From contig DLHI01000016.1 of NCBI GenBank assembly GCA_002483135.1, forward strand, positions 1-64,000: 64,000 nucleotides of DNA, in the 5' to 3' direction. The notes below the pieces were generated by a model. The model was not told the origin of the DNA. It saw only the letters and a list, made by a program, of their open reading frames with translations, and did not search any database. A program made the position numbers and the translations under genes. This document shows positions 35,522-45,912 of this stretch, piece by piece (the first letter of the stretch is position 1; each line of letters starts with the position of its first letter). Source of the DNA: Hyphomonadaceae bacterium UBA7672 (GTDB lineage Bacteria > Pseudomonadota > Alphaproteobacteria > Caulobacterales > Hyphomonadaceae).

Positions 35522-37660
35522 CTAATCCGGAGACATCACGCGCACACGCGCTTTCGTCGTGCGCCCGGCCTCGTCAACCACCTGGACTTCATAGAAACCC
35601 GCGTCCGAAGGCCGCCAGACCGTGTCGCCGGCAACATTGCGCGCCAGCGGCTTGCCATCGACATACCAGGCCAGTTTGCCGCGCCCCTGCGCCGACAGGA
35701 CAAAGGAGGTGTGCTCGTTGTCTCTCCAGACCTCGCCACCATCGGGCGGGAAGAAGATCTGCGGCGGCGTGTTCTCGCGGTCGAAGCGCGCAAGGGCAGA
35801 TGGCGGCGTGTGTGTTCCCGCCACTTCTTCGCGCAGGCTGGGTCCGCTCGATCGAGCGGGCAACACACGGCCAATCGCATCATAAACGTCGAACAGCGTT
35901 GGCAACGCCGCATCCCGCCCGGTGACGCCCGGCCTGGGCCCCGAATCCGCACGACCGATCCACACCACAACCGCATAGCCATTGCCCGTCGCGGCCGCCC
36001 AGGCATCTCGAAAGCCATAGGACGTTCCAGTTTTCGCCGCGATAACCGGTGCTTCCTGCGTGAGCATGGCCGGCATCCGGCCATCAGGCGCCGGCGCCTG
36101 GGCCAGGATATCCACGATTTGCCGCGCCGACTGCGCCGACATGATCTGCGTCGCCGGCGTCTTTTTCACCCTGTCCGCCTGACGCTCTTCCTGCAGCCAG
36201 TTCAGCGGCAAGGCCCGCCCGCCATCGCCCAGCGCTGCATAGAGCAAAGCTATGTCGCGGACGGTCATTCCCATGCCGCCTAGCGCGATGGCCAGGCCCG
36301 CATCGTCATCGGCAGCCAGCGGCATCGACAGGTCAGCCCCGGCAAACGCCAACGCCGCCGCAAACCGTTGCGCGCCCACTGCATCCAGCGCCGACACGGC
36401 CGGGATGTTGAGCGAATGCTGCAGCGCCTCCGACACAGTCACATCACCCCGGAACGTTCTGTCAAAATTGTCCGGCCGGTAACTCGCATAGCGGCGCGGC
36501 GTATCCGCGATGCGCGTGTCGGGAGCCGCCACACCATCGTCGAACGCCAGCCCATAGATGAAGGGCTTCAACGTCGAGCCTGGCGACCGCGGCCGGTTGG
36601 TGAGGTCGATCCACCCGCCCAGCGACGCCCTGTTGGCCGAGCCGGCCGCCGCGCGCACTTCGCGCGTCGCGATATCAACGACCATTATCGCTGTCTGCAC
36701 GCCATCGCGCGTTGGGCCGGCGGCGCGCAGGGCGATCGCCTCGATCTCGCGCTGCAGGTTCATATCGAGCGTCGTACGGATATTGTCTGGCGAGGACGCG
36801 CGGCCGAGCGCTTCCTCCGATGCGTGCCAGGCCAGCTGCGGGAAGTCCTTGCGCTTCGGCGCGGGATACTCCGCGGACTCCCGCGCAAGATCGGCAGCGA
36901 AGATGCCTTCCTCGGCCAACCGCATCAGCACGCGCTCGCGCGCCACGATGGCCGCCTCGGGGCGCAGATCGGGCCGCCGCGCTTCCGGCGATTGCGGCAG
37001 CGCAATCAGCATGGCGATCTGGTCGGGCGAAAGGTTATCGGGCTCGCGTCCGAAATAAGCCCACGAAGCCGCGCGGACGCCCTCGAGGTTTCCGCCATAG
37101 GGGGCCATGGTGAGGTAGAGCTCGAGGATCTCATCCTTGCTCAACCGGCGCTCAAGCTGCCAGGCGCGGAACGTCTCGATGATCTTGGAGAAGATGTTGC
37201 GCGGCCGCGGCTCCAGCAGGCGCGCGGTCTGCATCGTGATGGTTGATCCGCCTGAAACGATCTGCCCGGCCGACACCATCGATCCACCAGCCCGCGCCAG
37301 CGCCAAGAAGTCGACGCCGCCGTGCTCGCGAAAGCGCTTGTCCTCATAGGCGAGCAGCGCTTCGATGAAATCCGGATCGATCTGATCGAGGTGCGCGCGC
37401 ATGCGCCACTTGCCGTCCTCGACCGGGAAGATGCGCATCACAGCCCCACGCCGGTCCATCACAACGCCGGAGATGACATCGCCCCGATGGATGGGTGGCG
37501 GGAACAGCAGATCGATCAGCAGGACAGGGACGAGCACGTAAAGCGCGACAAGCGCTGCCTTGCGCCACCACTCTTCGGGCCACCAGAAACGAAACCGCCA
37601 GCCCTCAGGAGATTTCAACCTCCCGAGAAAACCGGCGGCCCGTTTCAGCAGTTCATGCAT
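35522..37660 (-). CDS. pbpC: penicillin-binding protein 1C (bifunctional)
   Basis: A 712-residue class A PBP. A membrane helix (about 34-53) is followed by the GT51 glycosyltransferase domain with catalytic Glu106 in AYEDKRF and the GGSTITMQ motif. The transpeptidase domain has SPGSTLKPF, the SLN motif in QHSLNIP and the KTGTSYGF motif. The protein ends in the PBP1C-specific C-terminal beta domain (from about 620, PPQIFFPPDGGEVW onward). Its ATG shares one base with the stop of the alpha-2-macroglobulin gene, so the two are translationally coupled, the pairing known from pbpC-yfhM in Escherichia coli. It is thought to repair peptidoglycan when the envelope is attacked. Confidence 0.96.
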   Translation of the reverse strand: MHELLKRAAGFLGRLKSPEGWRFRFWWPEEWWRKAALVALYVLVPVLLIDLLFPPPIHRGDVISGVVMDRRGAVMRIFPVEDGKWRMRAHLDQIDPDFIEALLAYEDKRFREHGGVDFLALARAGGSMVSAGQIVSGGSTITMQTARLLEPRPRNIFSKIIETFRAWQLERRLSKDEILELYLTMAPYGGNLEGVRAASWAYFGREPDNLSPDQIAMLIALPQSPEARRPDLRPEAAIVARERVLMRLAEEGIFAADLARESAEYPAPKRKDFPQLAWHASEEALGRASSPDNIRTTLDMNLQREIEAIALRAAGPTRDGVQTAIMVVDIATREVRAAAGSANRASLGGWIDLTNRPRSPGSTLKPFIYGLAFDDGVAAPDTRIADTPRRYASYRPDNFDRTFRGDVTVSEALQHSLNIPAVSALDAVGAQRFAAALAFAGADLSMPLAADDDAGLAIALGGMGMTVRDIALLYAALGDGGRALPLNWLQEERQADRVKKTPATQIMSAQSARQIVDILAQAPAPDGRMPAMLTQEAPVIAAKTGTSYGFRDAWAAATGNGYAVVVWIGRADSGPRPGVTGRDAALPTLFDVYDAIGRVLPARSSGPSLREEVAGTHTPPSALARFDRENTPPQIFFPPDGGEVWRDNEHTSFVLSAQGRGKLAWYVDGKPLARNVAGDTVWRPSDAGFYEVQVVDEAGRTTKARVRVMSPD

Positions 37661-40600
37661 CAGTTCCGCTTCGCAACCTGGATCGTCTGCGAGCCGGTAC
37701 GCGCGAACGTAGCGGGATTGTACATATGCTCGGCGACGACGCCTGGCATAGTGAACATGCCCGGCGTCACCACGCGCACCATATAGGCAAGCGTGACACG
37801 GCGTTGGTCATAGAGATCGAGCGCGGCGACAAACCGGTCGTCACGCGCTTCGGCGATGTCCGGATAGGCAAGCTCGCCAAGGAAGCTGTACGCCCCCGTC
37901 GGTCCTGCATCCTCCGGCCGCAGCACGGCCTCGATCTCGAAGCCCGCCGGCAGCAGGTCGGCCACCACGAGGGGCGTACGGCGCATCTCGGATGAAGCCA
38001 CCGAGATCGCGACGATCACGCGGTCGCCTTGCGTGAAAGACGTACCGTTGATCGGCGATCCGCCTGGCGTCCACAGCTGCTTGGAGGCCACCATCCCGTC
38101 ATAGGCCGGCGGCGGGGCAGATGCCGGCGCGCCGCGCGATACCGCCGTCACCCACAGCTGGCCGGAGCCGCCATTGGTGAAGCTCGGCGGGGACGCCATC
38201 TGCGCAGCCGTGAGACGATAGACGCCGGCCGAAACCGTCGTCGCCTGTCCTCCAACCGTAACAGTAGGCCCGGCCTGTCCGCCCGAGAGCGCGTTGGCTG
38301 CGAGGAGAAGGAAGGACTTCTCCTGCGTTGTCAGCCTGTCCGGTTCGGGCAGGTCCTGCGCCACGCGCTGCGACAGGCGCTGCACGCGGTCGTTCTGTTT
38401 GGCTTCCTTGGCGAGCGCGAGCACGCCGGCCAGGTCGCGACGCGGCGTCTGATAGTAGTCGCCGCTGTTGCTGTAGCCGAGGGCCGCTTCCGCCTGGTCG
38501 AACGCCGACTTCGCACGCGCGTTGTCGCCGATCATGTAGAGCGCGGCGCCGATATGCGCGCGGGCCAGCGGGCTGCCGATGGAGGACAGCTTGTCGTCAT
38601 GCAGGTAGCGCAGGCGCGCACGATCCATGCGGCCCGCCTTGGCCAGCACGTAGGCGGCGTACGCCACCGCGCGGTCCATCAGCTGGGCCTGCGTGTCGGA
38701 GTGCCAGCGGCTTTCGTAGACTTCGAAGTCGTAGCCGGATGAGTAGCGATCCTCGCGCACCGCAAACTCCTCGAGCGCATCATACGCCCTGTCGAGCGCT
38801 GCCTCCGGCACCACGAACCCGGCCGCCTTCGCGCGATAGAGGAAGTCCGTGGCGTAAGCGCCAAGCCACGGGCTGGCGAGGCCATCGCCCGTGCGCCACA
38901 GGCCGATGGCGCCATCCGAGCCCTGCCGGTTCAGCAGGGTCGAGACGGCTTCCTGGATCTGGCCCTTGAGGTCGCCGGGCGTCTTCCGGCCGGCCAGCGC
39001 CGCGATGTAGTTGGCATAGAGCAACGGCATCGCACGGCTGGTGATCTGTTCGGTGCATCCATAGGGATACATATCCAGCGACTCGAACAGGGCGGCCGCG
39101 TCCATCGGAATGGGCGAGAACGACACCTGCAGGTAGGCCGAGCCCGGCACGAAGGACGACAGCGAGTCCGCGGCAGGCGAGAAAGCCTGCCCCGGCTGCA
39201 GCGTCATACGGACCACATAGCTGGCGGGCATCCACGCTGAACGTGTCTGGATCGGATAGGAGCGGGAAACCGCATATCCCCCTGGACCCGTCAGATTGAA
39301 CGACACGGTTGAGATACCCTCGCCCGAAGCCGAGAACGCCGCGCTCAGGTCCTGCCGCTGGCCCCGCTGCAGCGTTGCATTGAGCTGCCCCGTCGAGGCG
39401 CGAACTGGCGCGGAAGCCTGGATGGCGGCGGCATAAGCTCCCGACTGACCTTCGACGTTGTCGATCGTCAGCGTCGCAGTGGCGGAGTCGCCCGGCGCAA
39501 GGAAGCGCGGCAATGCCATCAATGCCGGTACAGCATCGCGCACTGTCACGGGCTTCGCGGCCGACCCGACGCCAGCGTCAGACCACGCCACCGCCATCAC
39601 GCGCAGCTGGCCGTTGAATGCCGGCACGTCGAACGTGACGGTCGCCTTGCCTCCGCTCAGTTTTACAGGCGCAGAGGTAAGGACAACCGACTGCGTTGGC
39701 ACGACCGTGAGGCCCGCCCCGCCGATCTGGTCGCCGCCCTGCCGTACAGTGCCCGCCGCGCCCTGATTGGGATCGAGCAGACGGCCATAGTCATCGCGCA
39801 ATTCGACGCCGAGACGCCGCTTGCCGAAGAAGTAGGCGGCCGGGTCGGGCGTCGCATGGCGCGTCAGCGCCAGGATGCCCTCATCCACCGCTACTACCTG
39901 CACGAACGCCCCTTCGGACGGACCCGTCGCCGCGATGTTGACGGTCATCTTGGCGTTCGGGCGCTGCACTTCGGGCGCCGCAATATCCAGCTTGAATGTA
40001 CGCGCCGACACATCGACGGCGACATGGCTCACGCCAACCGCACGTCGCGGCTTGGGCGTCTTCACGGCGTCGCGCGGCGTGTACACCGTCGCCATGATGT
40101 AGACCCCGGCGCCCCACTCGCGCGTGACCGGCAGCTTGATGTTGACGCCCTTGTTGGCTTCCACCGTGACCGAGCGCGTGGTGATCACGTTCTCGGACGC
40201 AACCACGATCTCCGCCTCGCCCGAATAGGGCGGCATGATCGTGACATCGACGTCCTGGCCGACGGCCGGCATCTTGTCGGGAACCTGCACGCGCACGCGG
40301 TCCGGCGCCTCGACGCCGTCCTGCGGCTGGCCGCCCCAGCCCGACCAGAAGCCGTAAGAGGCTTCCCCGCCATTGGCTTCCTCGGTCAGGTAGATTTCGA
40401 AATCGCCATAGTCGAGCGCGCGCGTCTTCAGCGCGCCCTTCTGGCCTTCCGCGATGTTCAGGCGGCCGGTCTCGAGTTCGACCACACGGCGCGACTGGCG
40501 CCACTGCCAGGCGCCGCCGTTCTCGCGGTACCAGTCATACTTCCAGTCGATGCGCACGAGGCGCCAGTTGATGGTCGCAGCCTTGAGCGCTCCGGTGCGA

Positions 40601-42567
40601 TCCACCGACACAACCTCGAAGCTGGCCGACTCGCCTTCCTTCGACGACCTATCGTCGAACGCCGGCTTCAAGCCGACATAGCGGGCCTCCGGCCGGTAGG
40701 CGATGCGAACGTCGTCGCGAACAGCACGCCCGCCCGGCTCGATCGCCGACAGCACGGCCCGCAGACGCAGGGGACGGCTCGACTGCCCGTTCTCCGCCGC
40801 ACGCGGATCAAGCGTCAACACGGCCCGGCCCTGCGCGTTCGTCGTCGCCGTGGCGAGATCGAATGCGGATTCGCGGAACTGCTCGTCATGGCGACCGAAC
40901 GTGTAGCCCTTGAGATCCGGGAACGGGTTGGGGTCGGACTCAACGCGCACGTTGCCTTCGACAGGCAGGTCCGCGCCGGGCGCGCCATAATAGAAACGCA
41001 CATCAGAGGTGATCGGGCGGGTTTCGCCCTCACGCATCGGCGCAGCCGTATCCGCCTGCAGCTTCAGCTCGATGCGCTGCGGAACGAAGTCCTCGACCGC
41101 AAAGGACTCAGAGCCGACGACGCCCACGCCGTCGATCTCTGTCTCGACCCGCCAGCCGCCGCGCGCCGCCGTCTTCGGCACCGGGAATGGATAGGCGATT
41201 GCGCCGTTGTACTGCTTCGTGTCCTTGAAGCGCATGCGGCCAGCCTCGAGCCCGTTCGGGCCATAGACCACGACCGAACCGGCGCGGTTGCTGAGCGCGA
41301 TCGCAGAAGCATCGCGGATCAGCGCGCTGATCTGCACCGTCTCGCCGGGGCGATAGACACCGCGTTCGGTATAGACGAACGCGTCAGCGGCCTGCGCAGG
41401 TGTGCGCCCGCCGATATCCCGCTCGGTCAGATCAACCGGCGAACGATCGAGATCGAGGATCGCGAAATCGCCATTGGGGGCATAGGCCATCAGGATACGG
41501 GGGGCGACATTGCCTTCCCCGCTCATGATCGGGCCGGAGAAGTTCACACGGCCAGAGCCATCCGTATCACCCCGCGCCAGCACTTCATTGTTGCGTGCGA
41601 CCAATTCCAGTTTCACCCCGGAAACAGGCTTGGCCGTCTGCAGCGAACGCACCGTCGCCAGCATGCCATTCGTACCCGCATAGGTGGTGATCGCCAGATC
41701 GGTGATCACGAGCCAACGCTTCGCGCGTGCAGCTTCGCTCGGGACATCGCCCGAGGCGTCAATCTGATCGAGCTCGACGAAATAGGCGCCGGGCTGCAGA
41801 CGCGGTATCGCCGTCGCGATCGGGAAAACCGTCGTTGTTGCCGAGTTAGGCGATCCGGGCGTGTCGATCTCGCCGGTCCACAACTGTTCGGCCACGTCAT
41901 AGACTTCGGAATTGTAGTCCATATAGCCCCAGCCGCCCTGGCTGTGTGAATAGCCTTGGCTGATGGTCTTGAACGCCAGCGCACGATCCGTGATACGCGA
42001 GATGGTGACCTTCACCTTCTCGACGTTCACAGTCTCCAGCGCGAGGCCATCCGCGTCGATGCGGGGAAGGATCACGCCATCGCCCTTGAAACCGACATAG
42101 GACGGACGGTCGCCGAAGGAGATCGTCACACCTTCATCGAACGCCAGCGTGCGGCCATCGGCCGACGGAAGGCCGGAGCGGATGCGGATTTCCCGTTCCT
42201 GTCCAAAATTGAGGCCACCCAGACAGAGATTGGCGCCGTCGGTCGACAGCGCGATGTTGGGCCCGTCGCCCATGTCCACATAGGGGCGATAGTCCGCCGT
42301 CGGGCTGAGGGTTGAGGAGAACGCCAGGCAGGCGCGCGGCATGTCGCCGGTCACGTCGATCGTGTAACGCACGAACTCGAACTCAGTGGAACCTGCGCGG
42401 GGCGAATTACCCTGCCGCGTCTCCAACTGCGGGCCCTGGTCCTCGCCCTTGACGCTGGCGGCCTGGTTTGGATCGCTGGCCGATGGCCCGCATGCCTGCA
42501 GAGCAAGGACAGCAAAAGTTGCGGCGGCCGCGTACTTAAGCGCGCGCCAGACCTTGTTCGACCCCAC
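37660..42567 (-). CDS. bacterial alpha-2-macroglobulin lipoprotein with thioester
   Basis: A 1635-residue periplasmic protease trap similar to E. coli YfhM. The GTG at 42567 has AGGAGGG seven bases upstream; the open frame continues upstream through tRNA-Thr, which rules out earlier starts. The signal has lipobox LQAC with Cys26. N-terminal macroglobulin domains occupy about 60-900, followed by the complement-like thioester domain with GCTEQ (Cys1171 to Gln1174), and C-terminal domains to 1635. The Cys-Gln thioester allows covalent capture of an attacking protease. The partner PBP1C follows directly. I see no internal frameshift. Confidence 0.94.
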   Translation of the reverse strand: MGSNKVWRALKYAAAATFAVLALQACGPSASDPNQAASVKGEDQGPQLETRQGNSPRAGSTEFEFVRYTIDVTGDMPRACLAFSSTLSPTADYRPYVDMGDGPNIALSTDGANLCLGGLNFGQEREIRIRSGLPSADGRTLAFDEGVTISFGDRPSYVGFKGDGVILPRIDADGLALETVNVEKVKVTISRITDRALAFKTISQGYSHSQGGWGYMDYNSEVYDVAEQLWTGEIDTPGSPNSATTTVFPIATAIPRLQPGAYFVELDQIDASGDVPSEAARAKRWLVITDLAITTYAGTNGMLATVRSLQTAKPVSGVKLELVARNNEVLARGDTDGSGRVNFSGPIMSGEGNVAPRILMAYAPNGDFAILDLDRSPVDLTERDIGGRTPAQAADAFVYTERGVYRPGETVQISALIRDASAIALSNRAGSVVVYGPNGLEAGRMRFKDTKQYNGAIAYPFPVPKTAARGGWRVETEIDGVGVVGSESFAVEDFVPQRIELKLQADTAAPMREGETRPITSDVRFYYGAPGADLPVEGNVRVESDPNPFPDLKGYTFGRHDEQFRESAFDLATATTNAQGRAVLTLDPRAAENGQSSRPLRLRAVLSAIEPGGRAVRDDVRIAYRPEARYVGLKPAFDDRSSKEGESASFEVVSVDRTGALKAATINWRLVRIDWKYDWYRENGGAWQWRQSRRVVELETGRLNIAEGQKGALKTRALDYGDFEIYLTEEANGGEASYGFWSGWGGQPQDGVEAPDRVRVQVPDKMPAVGQDVDVTIMPPYSGEAEIVVASENVITTRSVTVEANKGVNIKLPVTREWGAGVYIMATVYTPRDAVKTPKPRRAVGVSHVAVDVSARTFKLDIAAPEVQRPNAKMTVNIAATGPSEGAFVQVVAVDEGILALTRHATPDPAAYFFGKRRLGVELRDDYGRLLDPNQGAAGTVRQGGDQIGGAGLTVVPTQSVVLTSAPVKLSGGKATVTFDVPAFNGQLRVMAVAWSDAGVGSAAKPVTVRDAVPALMALPRFLAPGDSATATLTIDNVEGQSGAYAAAIQASAPVRASTGQLNATLQRGQRQDLSAAFSASGEGISTVSFNLTGPGGYAVSRSYPIQTRSAWMPASYVVRMTLQPGQAFSPAADSLSSFVPGSAYLQVSFSPIPMDAAALFESLDMYPYGCTEQITSRAMPLLYANYIAALAGRKTPGDLKGQIQEAVSTLLNRQGSDGAIGLWRTGDGLASPWLGAYATDFLYRAKAAGFVVPEAALDRAYDALEEFAVREDRYSSGYDFEVYESRWHSDTQAQLMDRAVAYAAYVLAKAGRMDRARLRYLHDDKLSSIGSPLARAHIGAALYMIGDNARAKSAFDQAEAALGYSNSGDYYQTPRRDLAGVLALAKEAKQNDRVQRLSQRVAQDLPEPDRLTTQEKSFLLLAANALSGGQAGPTVTVGGQATTVSAGVYRLTAAQMASPPSFTNGGSGQLWVTAVSRGAPASAPPPAYDGMVASKQLWTPGGSPINGTSFTQGDRVIVAISVASSEMRRTPLVVADLLPAGFEIEAVLRPEDAGPTGAYSFLGELAYPDIAEARDDRFVAALDLYDQRRVTLAYMVRVVTPGMFTMPGVVAEHMYNPATFARTGSQTIQVAKRN

Positions 42568-42701
42568 GACGTCCCTCCTGAGTCCCCACCCCGGTATTTC
42601 ACCTGTGCGTGAACACCATATCGCAGCGCCTCCGCTATGGAAGGCCGCGCAAGAGCAACGCTGCTGAAATATACAGAGTTTGTTCCGTCGCGCGGGCGGG
42701 A

Positions 42702-42776
42702 TGGTGCCGGATGAGGGGATTGAACCCCCGACCTTCGGTTTACAAAACCGCTGCTCTACCGCTGAGCTAATCCGGC
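42702..42776 (-). tRNA. tRNA-Thr (anticodon TGT)
   Basis: A complete 75-base cloverleaf including an encoded CCA end (42702-42704). The acceptor stem pairs GCCGGAT with ATCCGGC and the D arm is GCTC-AGCGGTA-GAGC. The anticodon loop is TTTGTAA with anticodon TGT, reading ACA threonine codons, and the T arm contains GTTCAATC. It lies upstream of the alpha-2-macroglobulin gene on the same strand. No integrase or duplicated tRNA 3' end is visible nearby, so it is not marking an integrated element here. Confidence 0.96.
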
Positions 42777-43234
42777 TGGCCGTGTCGGCTGCTGGGATGG
42801 GGGAATAGGCGCCCCGCCGCCCGAGCGCAAGTCGCTTCGCGATTCCCTGCTGGACAGCCGTTAAAGCGTGTCTGGCGCCCCATTCCGCCATGTCCGCCCG
42901 CCATGTCTGCGTTCCACCCCAGAAACTGTCTGGCGTGCGCCCTCCTGGCCCTCGAAACAGGCGTGCAGCCGGAAGAAAGAAGGTGATGGACAGCAACATA
43001 TCATGCAGCTTGGACCTGCTCACGCTGGAGGCCTTCCTGCTGGAAGGCGGTACATCCATTTGCGATGCCGCTCGCCACGCCCCGATCAGCTCATTCCCGC
43101 GATGCCTGGATCGGAAAATTTCCCGTCCTCGGCGCGCGGCGCGTCGACAATTCTCACCCGGTCGGCTGACCGACGTCGCGCGCTTGCCCCCGTTGCTGTC
43201 CGTGTTACAGGCCGGACAGCGAGATGGGATTTGC
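42777..43234. other. intergenic stretch between tRNA-Thr and the methyltransferase
   Basis: No gene is supported. The methyltransferase frame is open further upstream (to 42890), but that extension has no ribosome site and no family resemblance. I see no clear hairpin, repeat or promoter here. Confidence 0.5.
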
Positions 43235-43933
43235 ATGGACAAGAAAATTCTCGGCCGCATCTATAGTCGGCTGATTCACAAGTATTTTCTGAACGACATG
43301 TATCTTGACCTGCGGGCGCGGGCCAAGAAGGAGACAGTCGACTACATTGAGGCGCACCTGCACGAGGCGATGCTGTGTGCAGGCCGCAGACCGCTGATCG
43401 ACCTGTGCATGATGCGCGAGAAGGTCGCCAGTCTAGATGGGCTGATCCTGGAGTTCGGGGTCTCGGCCGGCAGTTCGATCCGCCAGATTGCAGACCTTGC
43501 GAGCCCGCGGCCCGTACACGGCTTCGACAGCTTTATCGGCCTGCAGGAAGACTGGACCGGAACGCACGAGCAGAAAGGCCGCTACACGGTGCATGGCAAG
43601 CTGCCTCGCGTGCAGGCAAACGTGAAGCTTCACAAGGGCTGGTTCAGCGAAACCCTGCCGGGCTTCCTAGCCTCACATCCTGGCCCAGTCAGCTTCATCA
43701 ACATTGACTGCGACACCTATGAGTCGTCCAGCTATGTGTTGAAGCAGCTCGGAGATCGAATTCTCAAGGGCACGATCATTCTCTTTGACGAGTACTACAA
43801 CTACCCCAATTGGCGCGAGCACGAGTATAAGGCCTGGCAGGAATTCGTGGCCGAGCGCAAACTCAGCTACCGCTATATCGGCTTCTCGACGATGCGCTAT
43901 CACGCAGCTGTGCAGGTAACGGCGGTCGGGTAG
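43235..43933 (+). CDS. TylF/MycF-like SAM-dependent methyltransferase
   Basis: A 232-residue class I methyltransferase of the family that includes the macrocin O-methyltransferase TylF. The SAM loop is LILEFGVSAGSSIRQIAD near 68-85, HGFDSFIGLQEDW follows near 95, and the metal and substrate aspartates lie in INIDCDTYES near 153-162. FDEYYNYPNW near 184-193 is the usual continuation. Bacterial homologues methylate sugars of antibiotics or of surface polysaccharides. No glycan operon is present here, so the substrate is open. The ATG at 43235 gives the family start; upstream frame extension is unlikely. Confidence 0.85.
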   Translation: MDKKILGRIYSRLIHKYFLNDMYLDLRARAKKETVDYIEAHLHEAMLCAGRRPLIDLCMMREKVASLDGLILEFGVSAGSSIRQIADLASPRPVHGFDSFIGLQEDWTGTHEQKGRYTVHGKLPRVQANVKLHKGWFSETLPGFLASHPGPVSFINIDCDTYESSSYVLKQLGDRILKGTIILFDEYYNYPNWREHEYKAWQEFVAERKLSYRYIGFSTMRYHAAVQVTAVG

Positions 43934-44187
43934 TCCAGCCGCTCACATCAGGAACGGCACACGTTCGGTCGCGTCATGCGCACTGAATGTGAAGCAAGGC
44001 GGGTGCGCCGACATGGCGCGAGGCACACCACCACGATCGTCATGCTGGTCCTGACGGCGACCGGGTCGATCCTGTTCAGCAGCGCCTTTACATAGCCGCC
44101 CCGTTCTACTGGCGCCGCAGCGCCACCCGCGTTACAAGCCCGCCAGTGCCTCGCCCCCTGCGGCGCACCCAGCTTCGACGGACTGCA

Positions 44188-45912
44188 ATGGCGCGTATCC
44201 TGATCACCTCGGCCCTGCCGTATATCAACGGCGTCAAGCATCTCGGCAACCTGGCGGGCTCCATGCTGCCGGCCGACGTCTATGCGCGGTACAATCGCGC
44301 CGCCGGGCATGAGGTGCTTTTCATCTGCGCAACCGACGAGCACGGCACGCCGGCCGAACTTGCCGCCATTGAGGCCGGGCAGTCTGTGGCCGACTACTGC
44401 ACCGAGCAGCACGAGATTCAGAAACGGGTTGGAGCCGGCTTCTCCTTGTCGTTCGACCATTTCGGCCGTTCGTCCAACCGCCCCAACCGCGAGCTGACGC
44501 AACACTTCGCCGACGTCCTCGAGGACAACGGCTTGATCGACGAGCGCACATCGAAACAGGTCTACTCGGTGGACGACAAGCGCTTCCTGCCGGATCGCTA
44601 CGTGGAAGGCACGTGCCCCAATTGCGGCTATGAGAAAGCGCGCGGCGACCAGTGCGATAATTGCGGGACTCTGCTCGATCCGGTCGACCTCAAGAACCCG
44701 TACTCGTCCGTCTCCGGCTCCCGCAATGTCGAGATCCGCGACACGCGCCACCTCTATCTTCTCCAGTCGAAACTGCAGCACGATGTCCGCAAGTTCGTCG
44801 ACCAGCGCGCCGCAGACTGGCCGAACCTGACCACCTCCATCGCCTACAAATGGCTGGATGAGGGGCTGATCGACCGCTCGATCACGCGCGATCTGTCGTG
44901 GGGGGTGCCCGTCACGCGCAACGGCGCGCCGCGCCCGGGGTTCGAGAACAAGGTCTTCTACGTTTGGTTCGACGCTCCCGTCGAATACATCGGCTCCACC
45001 GTTGAATGGGCCGAAGCCAATTCCGGAAACTGGGAACGCTGGTGGCGTACCGACAAGGGTGCGGACGATGTCACCTACGTGCAGTTCATGGGTAAGGACA
45101 ACGTCGCCTTCCACACCGTCTCCTTCCCTGTCACCATCCTCGGCTCGAAGGAGCCGTGGAAGCTGGTCGACAAGTTGAAGGCGTTCAACTGGCTCAACTG
45201 GTATGGCGGCAAGTTCTCGACCAGCCAGAAGCGCGGCGTCTTCATGGACCAGGCGCTGGAGCTTCTGCCCGGCGATTACTGGCGCTGGTATCTCATCGCC
45301 AACAGCCCGGAGAGTTCCGACACCGCCTTCACCTGGGAAGCCTTCAAGGCCTGCATCAACTCGGACCTCAACGACGTGCTCGGCAATTTCGTGAACCGCG
45401 TCACGAAATACGCCGCCGCCAAGTTCGACGGCAAAGTCCCCGACGGCGGCGAACCGGGCGAGCACGAAGCCTGGATGGCCAACGAACTGGCCACTCGGCT
45501 CCCCGCACTGATCAGCCACTACGAAGCGATGGAATTCCGCAAGGCCGCCGCCGAAACCCGCGCCATCTGGGCTGCCGGCAACGAATACATCACCAAGGCC
45601 GCTCCGTGGACGGCCTACAAGACCAGCGTCGATCAGGCCGCCGTCGGCATCCGCACCGGCCTCAACCTCGTCGCGCTGTTCGGCATCATCGCCCAACCGA
45701 TCATACCGGAGACGGCGAAGAGCATCCTGGATGCTATCGGCGTACCCGAAGGCAATCGCAGCCTCGCGCTCGGCAAGCTCGGAAACGGCGGCTACCCCGC
45801 CCTCCTCGACGCCCTCCCGCGCGGCATGAACATCAGCGTGCCGCCGCAACTCTTCACCAAGATCGAAGACGCGCACGTCGCCGAGTGGACGGCGAAGTTC
45901 GGCGGGGGGTGA
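44188..45912 (+). CDS. metG: methionyl-tRNA synthetase
   Basis: Charges tRNA-Met. The 574-residue class I enzyme has the HIGH-like [10 protein letters not shown] at 12-21, a zinc knuckle [17 protein letters not shown] near 144-160, WGVPV near 246, and the KMSKS-equivalent KFSTSQKRG near 345. It lacks the C-terminal Trbp111-like extension, as in many compact bacterial forms. The ATG at 44188 is chosen because [15 protein letters not shown] is the usual N-terminus. Its stop overlaps the GTG of the following DUF3885-like gene by four bases. Confidence 0.97.
   Translation: MARILITSALPYINGVKHLGNLAGSMLPADVYARYNRAAGHEVLFICATDEHGTPAELAAIEAGQSVADYCTEQHEIQKRVGAGFSLSFDHFGRSSNRPNRELTQHFADVLEDNGLIDERTSKQVYSVDDKRFLPDRYVEGTCPNCGYEKARGDQCDNCGTLLDPVDLKNPYSSVSGSRNVEIRDTRHLYLLQSKLQHDVRKFVDQRAADWPNLTTSIAYKWLDEGLIDRSITRDLSWGVPVTRNGAPRPGFENKVFYVWFDAPVEYIGSTVEWAEANSGNWERWWRTDKGADDVTYVQFMGKDNVAFHTVSFPVTILGSKEPWKLVDKLKAFNWLNWYGGKFSTSQKRGVFMDQALELLPGDYWRWYLIANSPESSDTAFTWEAFKACINSDLNDVLGNFVNRVTKYAAAKFDGKVPDGGEPGEHEAWMANELATRLPALISHYEAMEFRKAAAETRAIWAAGNEYITKAAPWTAYKTSVDQAAVGIRTGLNLVALFGIIAQPIIPETAKSILDAIGVPEGNRSLALGKLGNGGYPALLDALPRGMNISVPPQLFTKIEDAHVAEWTAKFGGG

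Noticed and set aside
42702..42776. tRNA-Thr as an attachment site for an island
   Set aside because: No integrase, duplicated tRNA end or compositional shift is seen on either side.
42568..43260. Upstream extension of the alpha-2-macroglobulin frame
   Set aside because: It would read through tRNA-Thr; the GTG at 42567 has a strong ribosome site and a proper lipoprotein signal.
43948..45876. Long frame antisense to metG
   Set aside because: Mirror of metG codon use with no recognisable domain.
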